From Egicoccus halophilus (lineage in GTDB: Bacteria > Actinomycetota > Nitriliruptoria > Nitriliruptorales > Nitriliruptoraceae): 64,000 nucleotides of DNA. The stretch spans positions 2,232,001 to 2,296,000 of the forward strand of contig NZ_CP036250.1 in NCBI RefSeq assembly GCF_004300825.1. Reading direction: 5' to 3'. Positions 1 through 8,100 of this stretch are shown one piece after another (within the stretch, counting starts at the first letter, position 1; each line of letters starts with the position of its first letter). The notes beneath the pieces are model-generated. The model did no database searches and was not told where the DNA came from. It saw only the letters and a program-made list of their open reading frames with translations. Made by a program: the position numbers and the translations under genes.

Positions 1-246
1 GCGCTCTCGGGCGCGTCGGCGTTCGTCGACCCGCACGGTGGTGTCGAACAGGTCACCGACCTGTTCACGCAGGCCACCATCCGTCGACAGGTGCCGCTCG
101 TGACCGGCACGACGCCCTACCTCCTCGTCGGTGACGTGGTCGGCTGGATCACGCGCGTCGGTGTCCTCGGACTGCTCGGGTTTCCGCTGTGGTCGCGGTT
201 GCGCCGACGGCCCGACGTCCGTGAGTCGGTCGAGGTCGACGGATGA
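1..246 (+). CDS. lnt: Apolipoprotein N-acyltransferase, C-terminal end (partial)
   Basis: Only the last 81 residues lie in the window. They read as the end of the nitrilase-fold domain (SGASAFVDPHGGV, then PLVTGTTPYLLVGD) followed by one hydrophobic helix and a basic cytoplasmic tail, as in Lnt. Lnt transfers the third acyl chain onto membrane lipoproteins. The stop overlaps the start of the next gene (ATGA), and that gene is a polyprenol-phosphate mannosyltransferase. In Mycobacterium tuberculosis the two functions are fused in Ppm1; here they are separate, coupled genes. The family call rests on a short segment plus this neighbourhood. Confidence 0.82.
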   Translation, partial: ALSGASAFVDPHGGVEQVTDLFTQATIRRQVPLVTGTTPYLLVGDVVGWITRVGVLGLLGFPLWSRLRRRPDVRESVEVDG

Positions 247-1031
247 GGGCGCTGGTCGTCGTGCCCACCTACGACGAGCGCGGCACCGTCGAAGAACTGG
301 TCACGGCGCTGCGCGCCCTGCCCTCGCCGCCCGACGTGCTGGTGGTGGACGACGCGAGTCCCGACGGCACCGGTCAGGTGGCCGATGCGCTGGCGGGCGC
401 CGATCCCGGGGTCTCGGTGCTGCACCGGCCGGCCAAGGGGGGGCTCGGTCCGGCCTACCGGGCCGGCCTGCGCTGGGGCCTCGACCGGGGGTACGTCGCC
501 CTGGTCGAGATGGACGCCGACCTCTCCCACGACCCGGCGGACGTGCCGCGGCTGCTGGCCGGGCTCGACCGCGCCGACCTCGTGATCGGTTCCCGCTACG
601 TCAGCGGTGGGGACGTGCGGCAGTGGGCCGCGGCTCGGGTGGCGCTCTCCACGGCAGGCAACCGCTACGTGCGCGCCCTGACCCGGCTGCCGGTCCGCGA
701 CGCGACCAGCGGATTCCGGGCGTTCCGGGCGGCGGTGCTCCGCACGATCGCGATCGACGGGCTGACCTCCGACGGGTACGCGTTCCAGGTCGAGACCGCG
801 CTGCGCGCCTGGCGGGCCGGCTTCGTGCTGCACGAGGTGCCCATCACCTTCGTCGAGCGGCGCGAGGGCGCGAGCAAGCTCTCGCGCCGGGTGGTGGCCG
901 AGGCCGCCTGGCGCGTGCCGGCCTGGGGCCTGGCCGCGCCTCTCGGGTCGAGGCCGCGCCGAGCGCACCCGGCGTCGGTCGTACGCCAGGACCCGGACGC
1001 GGCGTCACCGTCCGCGCCGTCGACGCGGTAG
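243..1031 (+). CDS. ppm1: Polyprenol monophosphomannose synthase (GT2 family)
   Basis: A 262-residue family 2 glycosyltransferase of the DPM1/Ppm type, which transfers mannose from GDP-mannose to polyprenol phosphate for lipoglycan and protein mannosylation. Visible motifs are PTYDERG at residues 8-14, DDASPDGTG at 36-44 and the metal-binding DAD at 91-93 followed by LSHDP. The catalytic domain has no C-terminal membrane helices, as in the soluble Ppm synthases. The ATG overlaps the lnt stop by four bases, so the two are probably translationally coupled. The last 30 residues are Pro/Arg/Ser-rich and likely disordered. It ends 20 bases before tRNA-Glu. Confidence 0.9.
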   Translation: MRALVVVPTYDERGTVEELVTALRALPSPPDVLVVDDASPDGTGQVADALAGADPGVSVLHRPAKGGLGPAYRAGLRWGLDRGYVALVEMDADLSHDPADVPRLLAGLDRADLVIGSRYVSGGDVRQWAAARVALSTAGNRYVRALTRLPVRDATSGFRAFRAAVLRTIAIDGLTSDGYAFQVETALRAWRAGFVLHEVPITFVERREGASKLSRRVVAEAAWRVPAWGLAAPLGSRPRRAHPASVVRQDPDAASPSAPSTR

Positions 1032-1051
1032 CCTCCCGCCGCGCGCACCGG

Positions 1052-1124
1052 GGCCCCGTCGTCCAGCGGCCTAGGATCCCACCCTTTCAAGGTGGTGACG
1101 CGGGTTCGAATCCCGTCGGGGCTA
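1052..1124 (+). tRNA. tRNA-Glu (anticodon UUC)
   Basis: A full cloverleaf folds. The acceptor stem pairs 1052-1058 with 1117-1123, the first pair being G-U. The D arm is at 1061-1077 and the anticodon stem pairs 1079-1083 with 1091-1095. The seven-base loop CTTTCAA has anticodon TTC at 1086-1088. The T arm is at 1100-1116 with loop TTCGAAT, and the discriminator is A1124. CCA is not encoded. The 73-base length and the GTCC/GGAT D stem are typical of bacterial tRNA-Glu. Confidence 0.95.
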
Positions 1125-1363
1125 CGCGCGCACGACCGCACGTGGGGGCCGGCAGGACCGACCGGCCCCCACGACGGTCCTGCGCGAGGGTGCCACGCGC
1201 ACGCCCACGCCCCCGTAGCGGTGCGGCTTGCCCCCGGCCGGCACCCCGTCCGCGCCGGTGCCCCGCCGAGCGGCGACACGGATGGTCGAGTGACCAAGGT
1301 GGCCGGCTTGCGGCGTCGTTCCGGCTGCCGTACCCGTGGAACGACCACCGGAACGGGGACCTC

Positions 1364-2593
1364 GTGCAGCGTCCAGGACGACGGCGACACCGCATCGGCC
1401 GGCCGGTGGCCATGGGACTCGCCGCGACGTTGCTGCTCGTGGGGTGCGACGCCGACGGGTTGCCGGCGGACGATCCGACGACCGACGGGGACGAGCCGGC
1501 GGACGACGATCCCGCCGCCGACGACCCCCCCGCCGAGGGCGAGGGCCCCGAGGCGACGCCCGACGGCGACGAGGTCGATGCCTACGCCATCGCGCAGGCT
1601 GCGCAGGACGCGCCCCGTCTCCAGGGCATCACCGACGCCAGTGACTTCGTCCCCGACTTCGACGACCGGGGCCTCGAACGCTGGCAGGACGAGGTGCCCG
1701 CGATCGAGGACGTGACCGTCACCTCGACGCTCGACGGCCACGAGCAACCGGTGCTGTGGCTCCCGCCTTCCGGGCCGGACGCCCCGTTGCTGGTCGGGTT
1801 GCACACCTGGAGCACCCCCTATCTGCAACACCTCGGGATCCCGTACGCCCGCTTCGCCGAGGAGCAGGGGTGGGCGATGGTGCACCCGAACTTCCGCGGA
1901 GCCAACGACCGTCCGGAGGCGACCGGGTCGGACCTCGCCGTACAGGACGTCGTCGACGCGGTCGACTTCGCCGTCGAGGAGGGGGGAGCCGATCCGGACC
2001 GGGTCTATGCGATCGGGTTCTCCGGTGGAGGCATGATGGCGCTGCTGCTCGCCGGTCGTCATCCCGACCGCCTCGCGGGTGCCGTCGGCTGGGCGCCGAA
2101 CCACGACCTGGTCGACTGGCACGCCTACACCGCCGAGCAGTTCCCCGACGAGCCGTACGCCGACTGGCTGGAGGCCTCGTGCGGTGGGGACCCGTCCACC
2201 GACGAGGCGGCCGCGGACGAGTGCCGCCACCGCAGCCCGGCCGCCCACCTCGATGCCGCCCGCGAAGCCGGCGTCCCGGTCTACCTCGCCCATGGCACCG
2301 ACGACGACCTCGTTCCACCCGACCACGGTGCCCGCGCCTTCGACCAGCTCGCCGCCCCGCAGGACCGTCTCGGGGAGGAGGTCGTCGCCTCGCTGCGTGA
2401 GCTGACCCTGCCCGACGAGCTCGACGGCGAACTGGAGGTGGACCCCCTGTTCGGCGAGCAGGACCCGCCACCGCGGTTCTCCCGCGCCTCGGGGCCGGTG
2501 ACGCTGGTGCTCTACGACGACGACCACGACCTGACCTACCACCCCGGCCTGCACTGGATCCTCGGCCTCGACCGCCGCCTCGCCGACGGATGA
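1364..2593 (+). CDS. Secreted lipoprotein with alpha/beta-hydrolase fold
   Basis: About 409 residues. From GTG 1364 the protein has an Arg-rich n-region, a short hydrophobic core and the lipobox LLVGC, then about 60 residues of Asp/Pro/Glu-rich linker before the hydrolase domain. The nucleophile elbow is GFSGGG, preceded by YAI. A later HGTDDDLVP supplies the likely acid, and the DDDHDLTYHP segment near the C-terminus the likely histidine. This pattern fits surface serine hydrolases of the prolyl-oligopeptidase or polyester-depolymerase type; the substrate cannot be read from sequence. ATG 1412 is an alternative start, but it would remove the basic n-region. The gene stands alone downstream of tRNA-Glu. 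Confidence 0.8.
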   Translation: MQRPGRRRHRIGRPVAMGLAATLLLVGCDADGLPADDPTTDGDEPADDDPAADDPPAEGEGPEATPDGDEVDAYAIAQAAQDAPRLQGITDASDFVPDFDDRGLERWQDEVPAIEDVTVTSTLDGHEQPVLWLPPSGPDAPLLVGLHTWSTPYLQHLGIPYARFAEEQGWAMVHPNFRGANDRPEATGSDLAVQDVVDAVDFAVEEGGADPDRVYAIGFSGGGMMALLLAGRHPDRLAGAVGWAPNHDLVDWHAYTAEQFPDEPYADWLEASCGGDPSTDEAAADECRHRSPAAHLDAAREAGVPVYLAHGTDDDLVPPDHGARAFDQLAAPQDRLGEEVVASLRELTLPDELDGELEVDPLFGEQDPPPRFSRASGPVTLVLYDDDHDLTYHPGLHWILGLDRRLADG

Positions 2594-2681
2594 CCCGGCG
2601 TCCCCGGCGTCGCCCGTGCGGCGGGGCGCCGGCAGCTACGCTGGGCCGTCACTCCCCGTGCCCCGAGAAGGGAACTGCAAG

Positions 2682-3149
2682 GTGGCCACCAAGATCGAGG
2701 TTCAGGTCCCCGTCGAGCGGCAGAAGGCCGCCCAGGCGGCGGGCAACTTCGAGCTCGAGGACCTTCCCGGCCGTCTGGCGCAGCCCGACGCCGCCGTCCG
2801 TGTCGGCAAGACCCCCAAGGCGGACAAGCCGCTGGCGACCGTGCGCTCGCTCAACGGCATCACCAAGCTCGTCCCGGGGCAGGTCATCGCCAACTACGGG
2901 CGCTCCGAGTCGCGCTGGGCGACGGCGTTCCAGAAGCGGCGTGCCGGCGGGGCCGAGTTCCACGAGCTGCTCAGCTACGCGCGGCAGATCATCGGCCTCG
3001 ATGCCGAGGGCCAGCTGCAGATCTGCCTGATGGGGCACGCCGGCCAGGGACCGTGCATCCCACTGTGGGTGCCGCGCGAGGAGGTCACCCTCACCGTGCA
3101 GCCCAACGACATCATCCTGCGTTTCGACGACATGTCCTTCGACTGGTGA
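2682..3149 (+). CDS. Conserved hypothetical protein, 155 aa
   Basis: Not recognised. It is a soluble, rather basic-then-acidic protein without signal peptide or membrane helix. The N-terminal half is rich in Lys, Ala and Val. The C-terminal half has a compact hydrophobic pattern (LMGHAGQGPCIPLWVP) that looks like a folded domain. GTG 2682 is chosen because GAGAAGGGA lies 8 bases upstream. The stop overlaps the GTG of the next gene, a HisN-like phosphatase, so the two are probably co-translated. High-GC third positions are consistent with a real gene. Confidence 0.7.
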   Translation: MATKIEVQVPVERQKAAQAAGNFELEDLPGRLAQPDAAVRVGKTPKADKPLATVRSLNGITKLVPGQVIANYGRSESRWATAFQKRRAGGAEFHELLSYARQIIGLDAEGQLQICLMGHAGQGPCIPLWVPREEVTLTVQPNDIILRFDDMSFDW

Positions 3150-3931
3150 GTCGCCTGGACGACGAGCTCGCCTTCGCCCACGAGCTCGCCGACCTCGCCG
3201 ATGCCCGGACCCGGGCGGCGTTCGGCGGACGCCAGGACGCCGAGGAGAAGGCCGACGGCACCTGGGTCACCGCGGTCGATCTCGACGTCGAGCGCCGCCT
3301 GCGGGCGGCGATCCGCGCCCACTTCCCCGACCACGCCGTGCTGGGGGAGGAGGACGGGCTGGACGGACCGCCGGGCGCGCCGACCTGGGTGCTCGACCCC
3401 ATCGACGGGACGACCAACTTCGTCAAGGGCAACCCGGTCTTCGCCACCCTGATCGGGTTGCGGATCGACGCGGAGGAGGTCCTGGGCGTCGTCAGCGCTC
3501 CGGCGCTCGGCTCACGCTGGGCCGGCGTGGTGGGGGAGGGCGCCGACCACAACGGCACGCCCGTGCACGTCAGCGACGTCGCGCGTCTGGCCGAGGCCGA
3601 GGTGGCCTTCGGCGGGCTGGCGTACTTCGCCGAGCGCGGTCACGGCGAGTTGGTGGCCGACCTCGCCGGGCGCACGGCCCGACAGCGCGGCTACGGCGAC
3701 TTCTGGCAGCACTGCCTGGTCGCCTCGGGCAGTACCGACGTGGCGATCGAGGCCGAGGTCAACCTGTGGGACCTCGTCGCGGTCAAGGCGCTGGTCGAGG
3801 CCGCCGGCGGACGCTTCACCTCGCTGGCCGGCGAACGCACCGCCGCTGGCGGCGACGCCCTCAGCAGCAACGGTCACCTGCACGACGAGGTGCTGGCGAT
3901 CGTCGCCACCCACCGCACCACGGCCCGTTGA
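3146..3931 (+). CDS. Inositol monophosphatase family / histidinol-phosphatase-like protein
   Basis: A 261-residue Mg-dependent phosphatase of the IMPase superfamily. The metal-site motifs are present in order: GEE after VL, then DPIDGTTNF, and near the C-terminus a WDLVA motif. The segment NPVFATLIGL after the DPIDGTTNF motif is typical of the actinobacterial HisN-type histidinol-phosphate phosphatases, so histidine biosynthesis is the best guess. Inositol-1-phosphatase or another small phosphomonoesterase is possible. GTG 3146 overlaps the upstream stop (GTGA). Confidence 0.85.
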   Translation: MSRLDDELAFAHELADLADARTRAAFGGRQDAEEKADGTWVTAVDLDVERRLRAAIRAHFPDHAVLGEEDGLDGPPGAPTWVLDPIDGTTNFVKGNPVFATLIGLRIDAEEVLGVVSAPALGSRWAGVVGEGADHNGTPVHVSDVARLAEAEVAFGGLAYFAERGHGELVADLAGRTARQRGYGDFWQHCLVASGSTDVAIEAEVNLWDLVAVKALVEAAGGRFTSLAGERTAAGGDALSSNGHLHDEVLAIVATHRTTAR

Positions 3932-3992
3932 CCCGGCCCCCTGTGGGGAATGTTCGGGGGACGTCGGGGGTGGGCGTTACCCTCGGGGCACG

Positions 3993-5033
3993 ATGACGGA
4001 TGCGAACACGACGACGCTGATCGAGGACGCGACGCCACCGGCCGAGGGGCCGGACGGGGCGTTGCGCCTGCTCGACGTGGACGGAGCGCCGCCGGGAACC
4101 TTCGGTGAGCTCGAGCCGGCTTCGCCGCCGCTGATCGACGGCGAGGGACGCGTACGGCTGTCGTTCAGTCGTGTGGATGCCTACGACAACTGTCCGCGAC
4201 GGTTCCGCTACGCCTACGTCGACAAGTTGCCCGGCAAGCCGGGGCCGCACCTGTCGTTCGGCACGTCCATCCACGCCGCGCTCGAGGACTTCTACGACCG
4301 CAAACTGCCGGCGTGCCCCAGCGAGGAGGACCTGCTCGGGTTCCTCTACGCACGCTGGGACAGCAGCGGCTTCGCGGCGCTCCCACGGCAGGAGCAGCTC
4401 GCGTTCTACCGCCACGCGCAGGACGTGCTGCGCCGTTTCCACCGGCGGGTCGCGCCGAGCTACCGGTTGCCCGCGGCGACCGAGGCCTGGTTCGAGCTGC
4501 CGATCGGGTTCGAGGCGACCGTGGTCGGCTCGATCGACCGCGTCGACGTGGACGACGACGGCCGCTTCCACGTCGTCGACTACAAGACCAACCGCAAGGT
4601 CAAGAACCGCGAACGCGTCGCCGGGTCACTGCAGCTGGCCATCTACGCGCTGGCGTGCCGGCACCTCTTCGGGGTGCTGCCGGCGACGGTGTCGCTCGAC
4701 TTCGTGGTGCCCGGCGTGATGATCACCGTGCCGCTCGAGGACCTCGACCTCGAGGCGGCCCGGGACGTCGTCCTGGCCACCGCGGCCGCCGTGCGCGAGG
4801 AACGCTACGAGCCCACGCCCAACCGGCTGTGCGACTGGTGTGACTTCCGGGCGCTGTGCCCGGCGTGGGAGGGCGGCGCCCCCGACGAGCTGCTCGGTCC
4901 CGCCGTGGAGGAGGCGCAGCGGCTGCGGCGTCGGCTCGAGCGCGAGGTCCGTACGCTGCGTGAGTTGGAGGCGGGCGTGGCCCGCATCGCGGACGAGTTG
5001 GCCACCGACGACCGTCCGCCGGCCCACCGCTAG
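3993..5033 (+). CDS. RecB-family PD-(D/E)XK nuclease with Fe-S cysteines
   Basis: A 346-residue single-domain nuclease like the C-terminal domain of RecB/AddB and Cas4-type exonucleases. The SFSRVDAYDNCPRRFRYAY motif carries Cys67. The catalytic core runs through GSIDRVD (179-185) and DYKTNRK (196-202). A C-terminal CDWCDFRALCPAW segment supplies three more cysteines. The four cysteines are placed to hold a 4Fe-4S cluster, as known for AddB and Cas4. No cas genes or helicase partner is in the window, so a role in general DNA repair or processing is inferred. About 50 N-terminal residues are low-complexity. Confidence 0.88.
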   Translation: MTDANTTTLIEDATPPAEGPDGALRLLDVDGAPPGTFGELEPASPPLIDGEGRVRLSFSRVDAYDNCPRRFRYAYVDKLPGKPGPHLSFGTSIHAALEDFYDRKLPACPSEEDLLGFLYARWDSSGFAALPRQEQLAFYRHAQDVLRRFHRRVAPSYRLPAATEAWFELPIGFEATVVGSIDRVDVDDDGRFHVVDYKTNRKVKNRERVAGSLQLAIYALACRHLFGVLPATVSLDFVVPGVMITVPLEDLDLEAARDVVLATAAAVREERYEPTPNRLCDWCDFRALCPAWEGGAPDELLGPAVEEAQRLRRRLEREVRTLRELEAGVARIADELATDDRPPAHR

Positions 5034-5096
5034 GCTCGGCAGCCCTCCTGCGTCGGCCCGCGGCGCGGACGTCTGCTGGTGGAAGGGTCACCGATC

Positions 5097-5531
5097 ATGG
5101 GCGAGCGCGTCAGCGACGAGACCACCATCGCTGCGTCGATGGACACCGTCTGGAACACGATCACGGATCTCGAGGCCTATCCCGAGTGGGCGGAGGGCAT
5201 GCTCGAGGTCGAGCTGCTGACCACCGACGACGACGGCTACCCGGAGACCGCCCGGTTCCGCGTCGATGCCCGGGTGGCCGAGGTCACCTATGTCCTGCGC
5301 TACTCCTACGACGACTACGACGTGCGCTGGACCCTCGTGGAGGGTGAGACGATCTCCCAGCTCGACGGCGCCTACGACCTCAGCGAGACCGATGGCGGCA
5401 CGTCCGTGCGGTACTCGCTGGAGGCGGACGTCGACCTCCCACTGCCGGGATTCCTCAAGAAGCGGGCGGCGAAGCAGATCCTCGACCAGGGACTGCGCGG
5501 GCTCAAGGCACGTGCCGAGGCGCAGGCCTGA
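5097..5531 (+). CDS. SRPBCC / START-like (polyketide cyclase-type) protein
   Basis: 144 residues with the beta-rich pattern of the SRPBCC superfamily: an N-terminal strand (SDETTIAASMDTVWNTITD), YPEWAEGM, a central set of strands and a long C-terminal helix. Such proteins bind hydrophobic ligands in a deep cavity, but the ligand cannot be inferred. ATG 5097 is preferred over GTG 5079 because GAAGGG lies 9 bases upstream. It is followed two bases later by a small coiled-coil protein and then a third small gene, probably one operon. Confidence 0.8.
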   Translation: MGERVSDETTIAASMDTVWNTITDLEAYPEWAEGMLEVELLTTDDDGYPETARFRVDARVAEVTYVLRYSYDDYDVRWTLVEGETISQLDGAYDLSETDGGTSVRYSLEADVDLPLPGFLKKRAAKQILDQGLRGLKARAEAQA

Positions 5532-5532
5532 C

Positions 5533-5862
5533 GTGCCCCGCGACGAGACCGAGGCCGCCTACTTCACCCTGCTGCGGGCACGCGAGGACCTCGATGCGTT
5601 GCGACGCTACGAGGAGTACCTGCGCGACGAGGCCGGGCGGTTGCGCCGGTTCGTCAGTGAGGGCGAGGCACTGGCCGATCCCGTCGACCCGCGGCTGCGA
5701 CGCGCCCTGCGTCACACCGATCAGCCGTTGCTCGACGCCGTGGGGACCCGAGCCGCCGTGCTGCGCGACGAACAGGCGCGGCTGCCCGACCGCATCGAGG
5801 CCGCCGAGGCGTTCGTGGACGACTGCGAGGTGCAGCACGAGCGGCTGCGCCGGGGACGCTGA
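5533..5862 (+). CDS. Hypothetical coiled-coil protein, 109 aa
   Basis: Not recognised. It is almost entirely predicted helix, rich in Arg, Glu, Asp, Leu and Ala with heptad-like spacing, and has no signal peptide or membrane helix. GTG 5533 begins one base after the upstream stop, so it is probably co-translated with the SRPBCC gene. The next gene starts 10 bases after its stop behind its own Shine-Dalgarno sequence. Its pairing with that gene is discussed among the findings. Confidence 0.68.
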   Translation: MPRDETEAAYFTLLRAREDLDALRRYEEYLRDEAGRLRRFVSEGEALADPVDPRLRRALRHTDQPLLDAVGTRAAVLRDEQARLPDRIEAAEAFVDDCEVQHERLRRGR

Positions 5863-5872
5863 GAGGTAGGCC

Positions 5873-6163
5873 GTGTACCGCGACGACCCACTCGACGACG
5901 AACTGGAGCTCCGGGCCCTGCTCGGCGACGAGGCCGTGGACGGCCTGCACGACGCCGCGCCTCCCGGTGACCGCGCGCCGGTGGAGGTGGCGCTCGACGT
6001 GCTGCGGGTGCTGCAGGGCTGGGTCGACGAGACCGCGGCGGCGCGCTGGTTCGCCCAGCCACAGAAGCGACTCGAGGGGCGCACACCGCTGCAGGCGCTG
6101 GCGGGCGGCGCCTTCGAGGAGGTCGAGGACGCCGGTCGGGCCTGGGCCGCCGCCCACGGCTGA
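5873..6163 (+). CDS. Small protein with ParS/MbcA (DUF2384)-like C-terminus
   Basis: 96 residues. The acidic N-terminal part is followed by a helical segment ending in ARWFAQPQKRLEGRTPLQAL and a final helix. The W-F-x2-P-x5-GRTPL-x-AL layout resembles the toxin-binding domain of MbcA/ParS/Xre antitoxins. This is motif-level similarity only. There is no clear DNA-binding helix-turn-helix and no RES/MbcT-type toxin nearby, so an antitoxin role is unproven. GTG 5873 is chosen because GAGAGGT lies upstream. A short hairpin follows at 6174. Confidence 0.62.
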   Translation: MYRDDPLDDELELRALLGDEAVDGLHDAAPPGDRAPVEVALDVLRVLQGWVDETAAARWFAQPQKRLEGRTPLQALAGGAFEEVEDAGRAWAAAHG

Positions 6164-6173
6164 ACCGGCCGGT

Positions 6174-6191
6174 CCGGTGTCCTGACACCGG
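6174..6191 (+). terminator. Hairpin terminator after the 5.1-6.2 kb operon
   Basis: CCGGTGT and ACACCGG pair perfectly around a CCTG loop, 10 bases after the stop at 6163. There is no T-tract, as is usual in this GC-rich window. Confidence 0.5.
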
Positions 6192-6346
6192 CAGTCGCAC
6201 GTGCGGCCGTCGAGCCGCTACGCTTGCTTCCTCGCGGTGCGTCGACGTGCCGCCGGTTCACGGTGCGGTCCGCATCCGGCCAACACGGCCGAGGATCCCC
6301 GAACGAACCCTCTCGACTTGCCACTCCCACCGAGGTAGCCCTGCCC

Positions 6347-6655
6347 ATGCCCACCGGACGCGTCAAGGTCTTCAACGCCGACCGCAACTTCGGCTTTCTC
6401 ACCACCAGCGACGGCGACGAGTTCTACGTCGCCGGCGACCAGGTCGACGGTGGCGCCACGCTGCGCTCCGGTGACGAGGTCGAGTTCGAGGTCGGCGAGG
6501 GCGAGGGCGGCCGTCGCACCGCGACCGGCGTGACCGTCACCAAGCAGGCACCGGCCGACAACCCCGTGGGTCGCACGATGGCGCAGCCGCCGTCGTGGGA
6601 GGAGCTCGAGGAGCGCGAGCGGCAGCGTCGGATGGCGCGTCGCCGGAGGCGCTGA
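6347..6655 (+). CDS. Cold-shock domain protein with basic C-terminal tail
   Basis: 102 residues. The first 65 form a cold-shock OB-fold: GRVKVFNADRNFGFLTT carries the KxFN and FGF (RNP1-like) nucleic-acid-binding motifs. The usual second aromatic motif (FVH) is replaced by FYVAGDQV. The C-terminal 35 residues are Glu/Arg-rich and end in six Arg-rich residues, which could add RNA affinity. It probably binds single-stranded RNA or DNA. ATG 6347 has a GAGG-containing sequence about 11 bases upstream. The gene appears monocistronic. Confidence 0.85.
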   Translation: MPTGRVKVFNADRNFGFLTTSDGDEFYVAGDQVDGGATLRSGDEVEFEVGEGEGGRRTATGVTVTKQAPADNPVGRTMAQPPSWEELEERERQRRMARRRRR

Positions 6656-6838
6656 CTCGGACTGACGGAGGCGCTGGTCACCCGCACGCGCTGCGCGAAC
6701 GACGGTCGTCGGCTTCGACGGCGGTCGTCGTTGCGTCCGGCGACGGTAGCCCGCCCGGCGGAAGCCGGAACCGGTGGTGTCCGAGGTGCGGGGTAGGGTG
6801 GCGCCAGTCAGCGCGTACCGATTCCGGGAGGTGTACGG

Positions 6839-7144
6839 ATGCGGCTCGCCGGTCCTTCGTCGGCTCCGGTCGAGGAACGCGTCACCGAGGTCCAGGACGT
6901 CGTCGACCCCGACCGTCCCTGGGACGTCATCGTCTGGGACGATCCGGTCAATCTCATGTCCTACGTGGTCTTCGTCTTCCGCCGGGTGTTCGGCTTCTCG
7001 GAGGACGTCGCACGCAAGCTGATGCTCGAGGTGCACCGACAGGGCAAGGCCCTGGTGGCCTCCGAACCGCGCGAGCAGGCCGAACTCTACGTCCAGCAGC
7101 TGCACGGCTACGGGCTGCAGGCGACCATGCAGCGCTCCTCGTGA
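6839..7144 (+). CDS. clpS: ATP-dependent Clp protease adaptor ClpS
   Basis: 101 residues with the ClpS core: [20 protein letters not shown], which carries the D-D-x-x-N substrate pocket, then [21 protein letters not shown] and the C-terminal [16 protein letters not shown]. ClpS delivers substrates with destabilising N-terminal residues to ClpAP/ClpCP. ATG 6839 follows GGGAGG at a good distance. Its stop overlaps the GTG of the DUF2017 gene, an arrangement common in actinobacteria. The leucyl/phenylalanyl transferase that creates such N-degrons is encoded at 10880. Confidence 0.93.
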   Translation: MRLAGPSSAPVEERVTEVQDVVDPDRPWDVIVWDDPVNLMSYVVFVFRRVFGFSEDVARKLMLEVHRQGKALVASEPREQAELYVQQLHGYGLQATMQRSS

Positions 7145-7662
7145 GCCGGGCCTTCCGCCGTCAGGGCGACGCCATCCGCATGGACCTCGAACCGGTCGAG
7201 GTCGACCTGCTGCACTCCCTGCGTGACGGGTTGCGCGAGGCCCTGGTCGGCCACGACGTCGACGACCCGATCGTGCGACGGCTGTTCCCCACCGCCGTGA
7301 GCGGCGACGGCGAGGCCGACCGGGAACTGCGCCGGCTGCTGCACGACGAGCTGCTCACCGGGCGTCTTCGCGGCCTCGAGGAGCTCACCGCGTTGCTCGA
7401 GGGTGGCGTGCAGCAGCGCGGAAGGCTCCGGGTGCGCCTCACCTTCGAGGACGCCACCCTGGTGCTCGGCGTGCTCAACGACCTGCGGCTCGCCATCGGC
7501 GCCCGGGTCGGTATCGAGGACCTGGCCCGCGACGGCCTGGATCCCGACGACCCGGTGGTGCACCGTCTGGCGGTGATGGACCACCTCGCGTGGTTGCAGG
7601 AACAGCTGCTCGCGATCCTGGATCCCGCGTCGGTGTCGCACGACGACGACGCCCCGGAGTGA
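7141..7662 (+). CDS. DUF2017 family protein
   Basis: 173 residues, acidic and mostly helical. It matches the DUF2017 pattern by its opening ([23 protein letters not shown]), its central [10 protein letters not shown] and its C-terminal [12 protein letters not shown]. No biochemical function is known to me for this family. Its overlap with clpS by four bases suggests a role in Clp-dependent proteolysis. GTG 7141 is set by the GTGA overlap. Confidence 0.82.
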   Translation: MSRAFRRQGDAIRMDLEPVEVDLLHSLRDGLREALVGHDVDDPIVRRLFPTAVSGDGEADRELRRLLHDELLTGRLRGLEELTALLEGGVQQRGRLRVRLTFEDATLVLGVLNDLRLAIGARVGIEDLARDGLDPDDPVVHRLAVMDHLAWLQEQLLAILDPASVSHDDDAPE

Positions 7663-7673
7663 CCGCACGAACC

Positions 7674-7693
7674 GGTCCACGGACCCGTGGGCC
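7674..7693. terminator. Bidirectional terminator between convergent genes
   Basis: GGTCCACGG and CCGTGGGCC form a 9-base-pair dyad with one G-T pair and a minimal loop. It lies between the ends of the DUF2017 gene (+) and the 7705 gene (-). Confidence 0.5.
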
Positions 7694-7704
7694 CGGGGGA
7701 GGGG

Positions 7705-8067
7705 TCAGTACCGGCCGGCCATGCGGGCCGAGAGTTCCTCGGCCGCCGCCTGCACCGCGACCTCGACCTTGCGCGACCCGGCCGCGAGGTCGGCAGCGGT
7801 CTCGCTCATCACCTGCGCCAACTGTGCGGTGCCCCAGCGTCCTCCGTCCACCTCGGCCGCTTCCCGCCGGTCGTCGGCCTCCTGCGACCAGTACAGCGCG
7901 TCCTCACCCGCGATCCTGGCGATGGTGTTGAACCGCTCGCGGAGCGCGACCGCATCATCGAGGGGGAGCGGCTCACGGACCCAGCGGTGCCGCTCGAGCG
8001 TGACGATGGCCGCGAACAGCAGCGCGGCGTCGTCGGCGTCGAGGTACAGGTCCCACACGGATGCCAC
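7705..8067 (-). CDS. Hypothetical protein, 120 aa
   Basis: Not recognised. A soluble helical protein, with no cysteines or membrane segments. It opens with ASVWDLYLDADDAALLFAAIVTLERHRW, followed by an acidic middle and an Ala/Glu-rich C-terminal helix. GTG 8067 is supported by AAGGACTG just upstream on the minus strand. It lies downstream of murJ on the same strand, separated by a 22-base tandem repeat block. Confidence 0.68.
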   Translation of the reverse strand: MASVWDLYLDADDAALLFAAIVTLERHRWVREPLPLDDAVALRERFNTIARIAGEDALYWSQEADDRREAAEVDGGRWGTAQLAQVMSETAADLAAGSRKVEVAVQAAAEELSARMAGRY

Positions 8068-8100
8068 AGCCAGTCCTTCGTCGGTGCCCGGACGCTACCG

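Noticed and set aside
131-2593. An 820-codon open frame on the plus strand running through ppm and tRNA-Glu.
   Set aside because: The first 1.2 kb is the wrong frame of ppm and crosses a tRNA gene; the composition is Arg/Pro-rich shadow coding. Only the part from about 1364, with a lipoprotein signal, is a real gene.
3993-5033. Cas4 gene of a CRISPR system.
   Set aside because: The Fe-S nuclease motifs fit, but there are no cas1, cas2, effector or repeat sequences in the window, and RecB-like nucleases with the same cysteines are common in actinobacteria.
5533-6163. A confirmed toxin-antitoxin module.
   Set aside because: Similarity to the MbcA/ParS domain is limited to one motif and the neighbour has no toxin signature, so it is reported only as a possibility.
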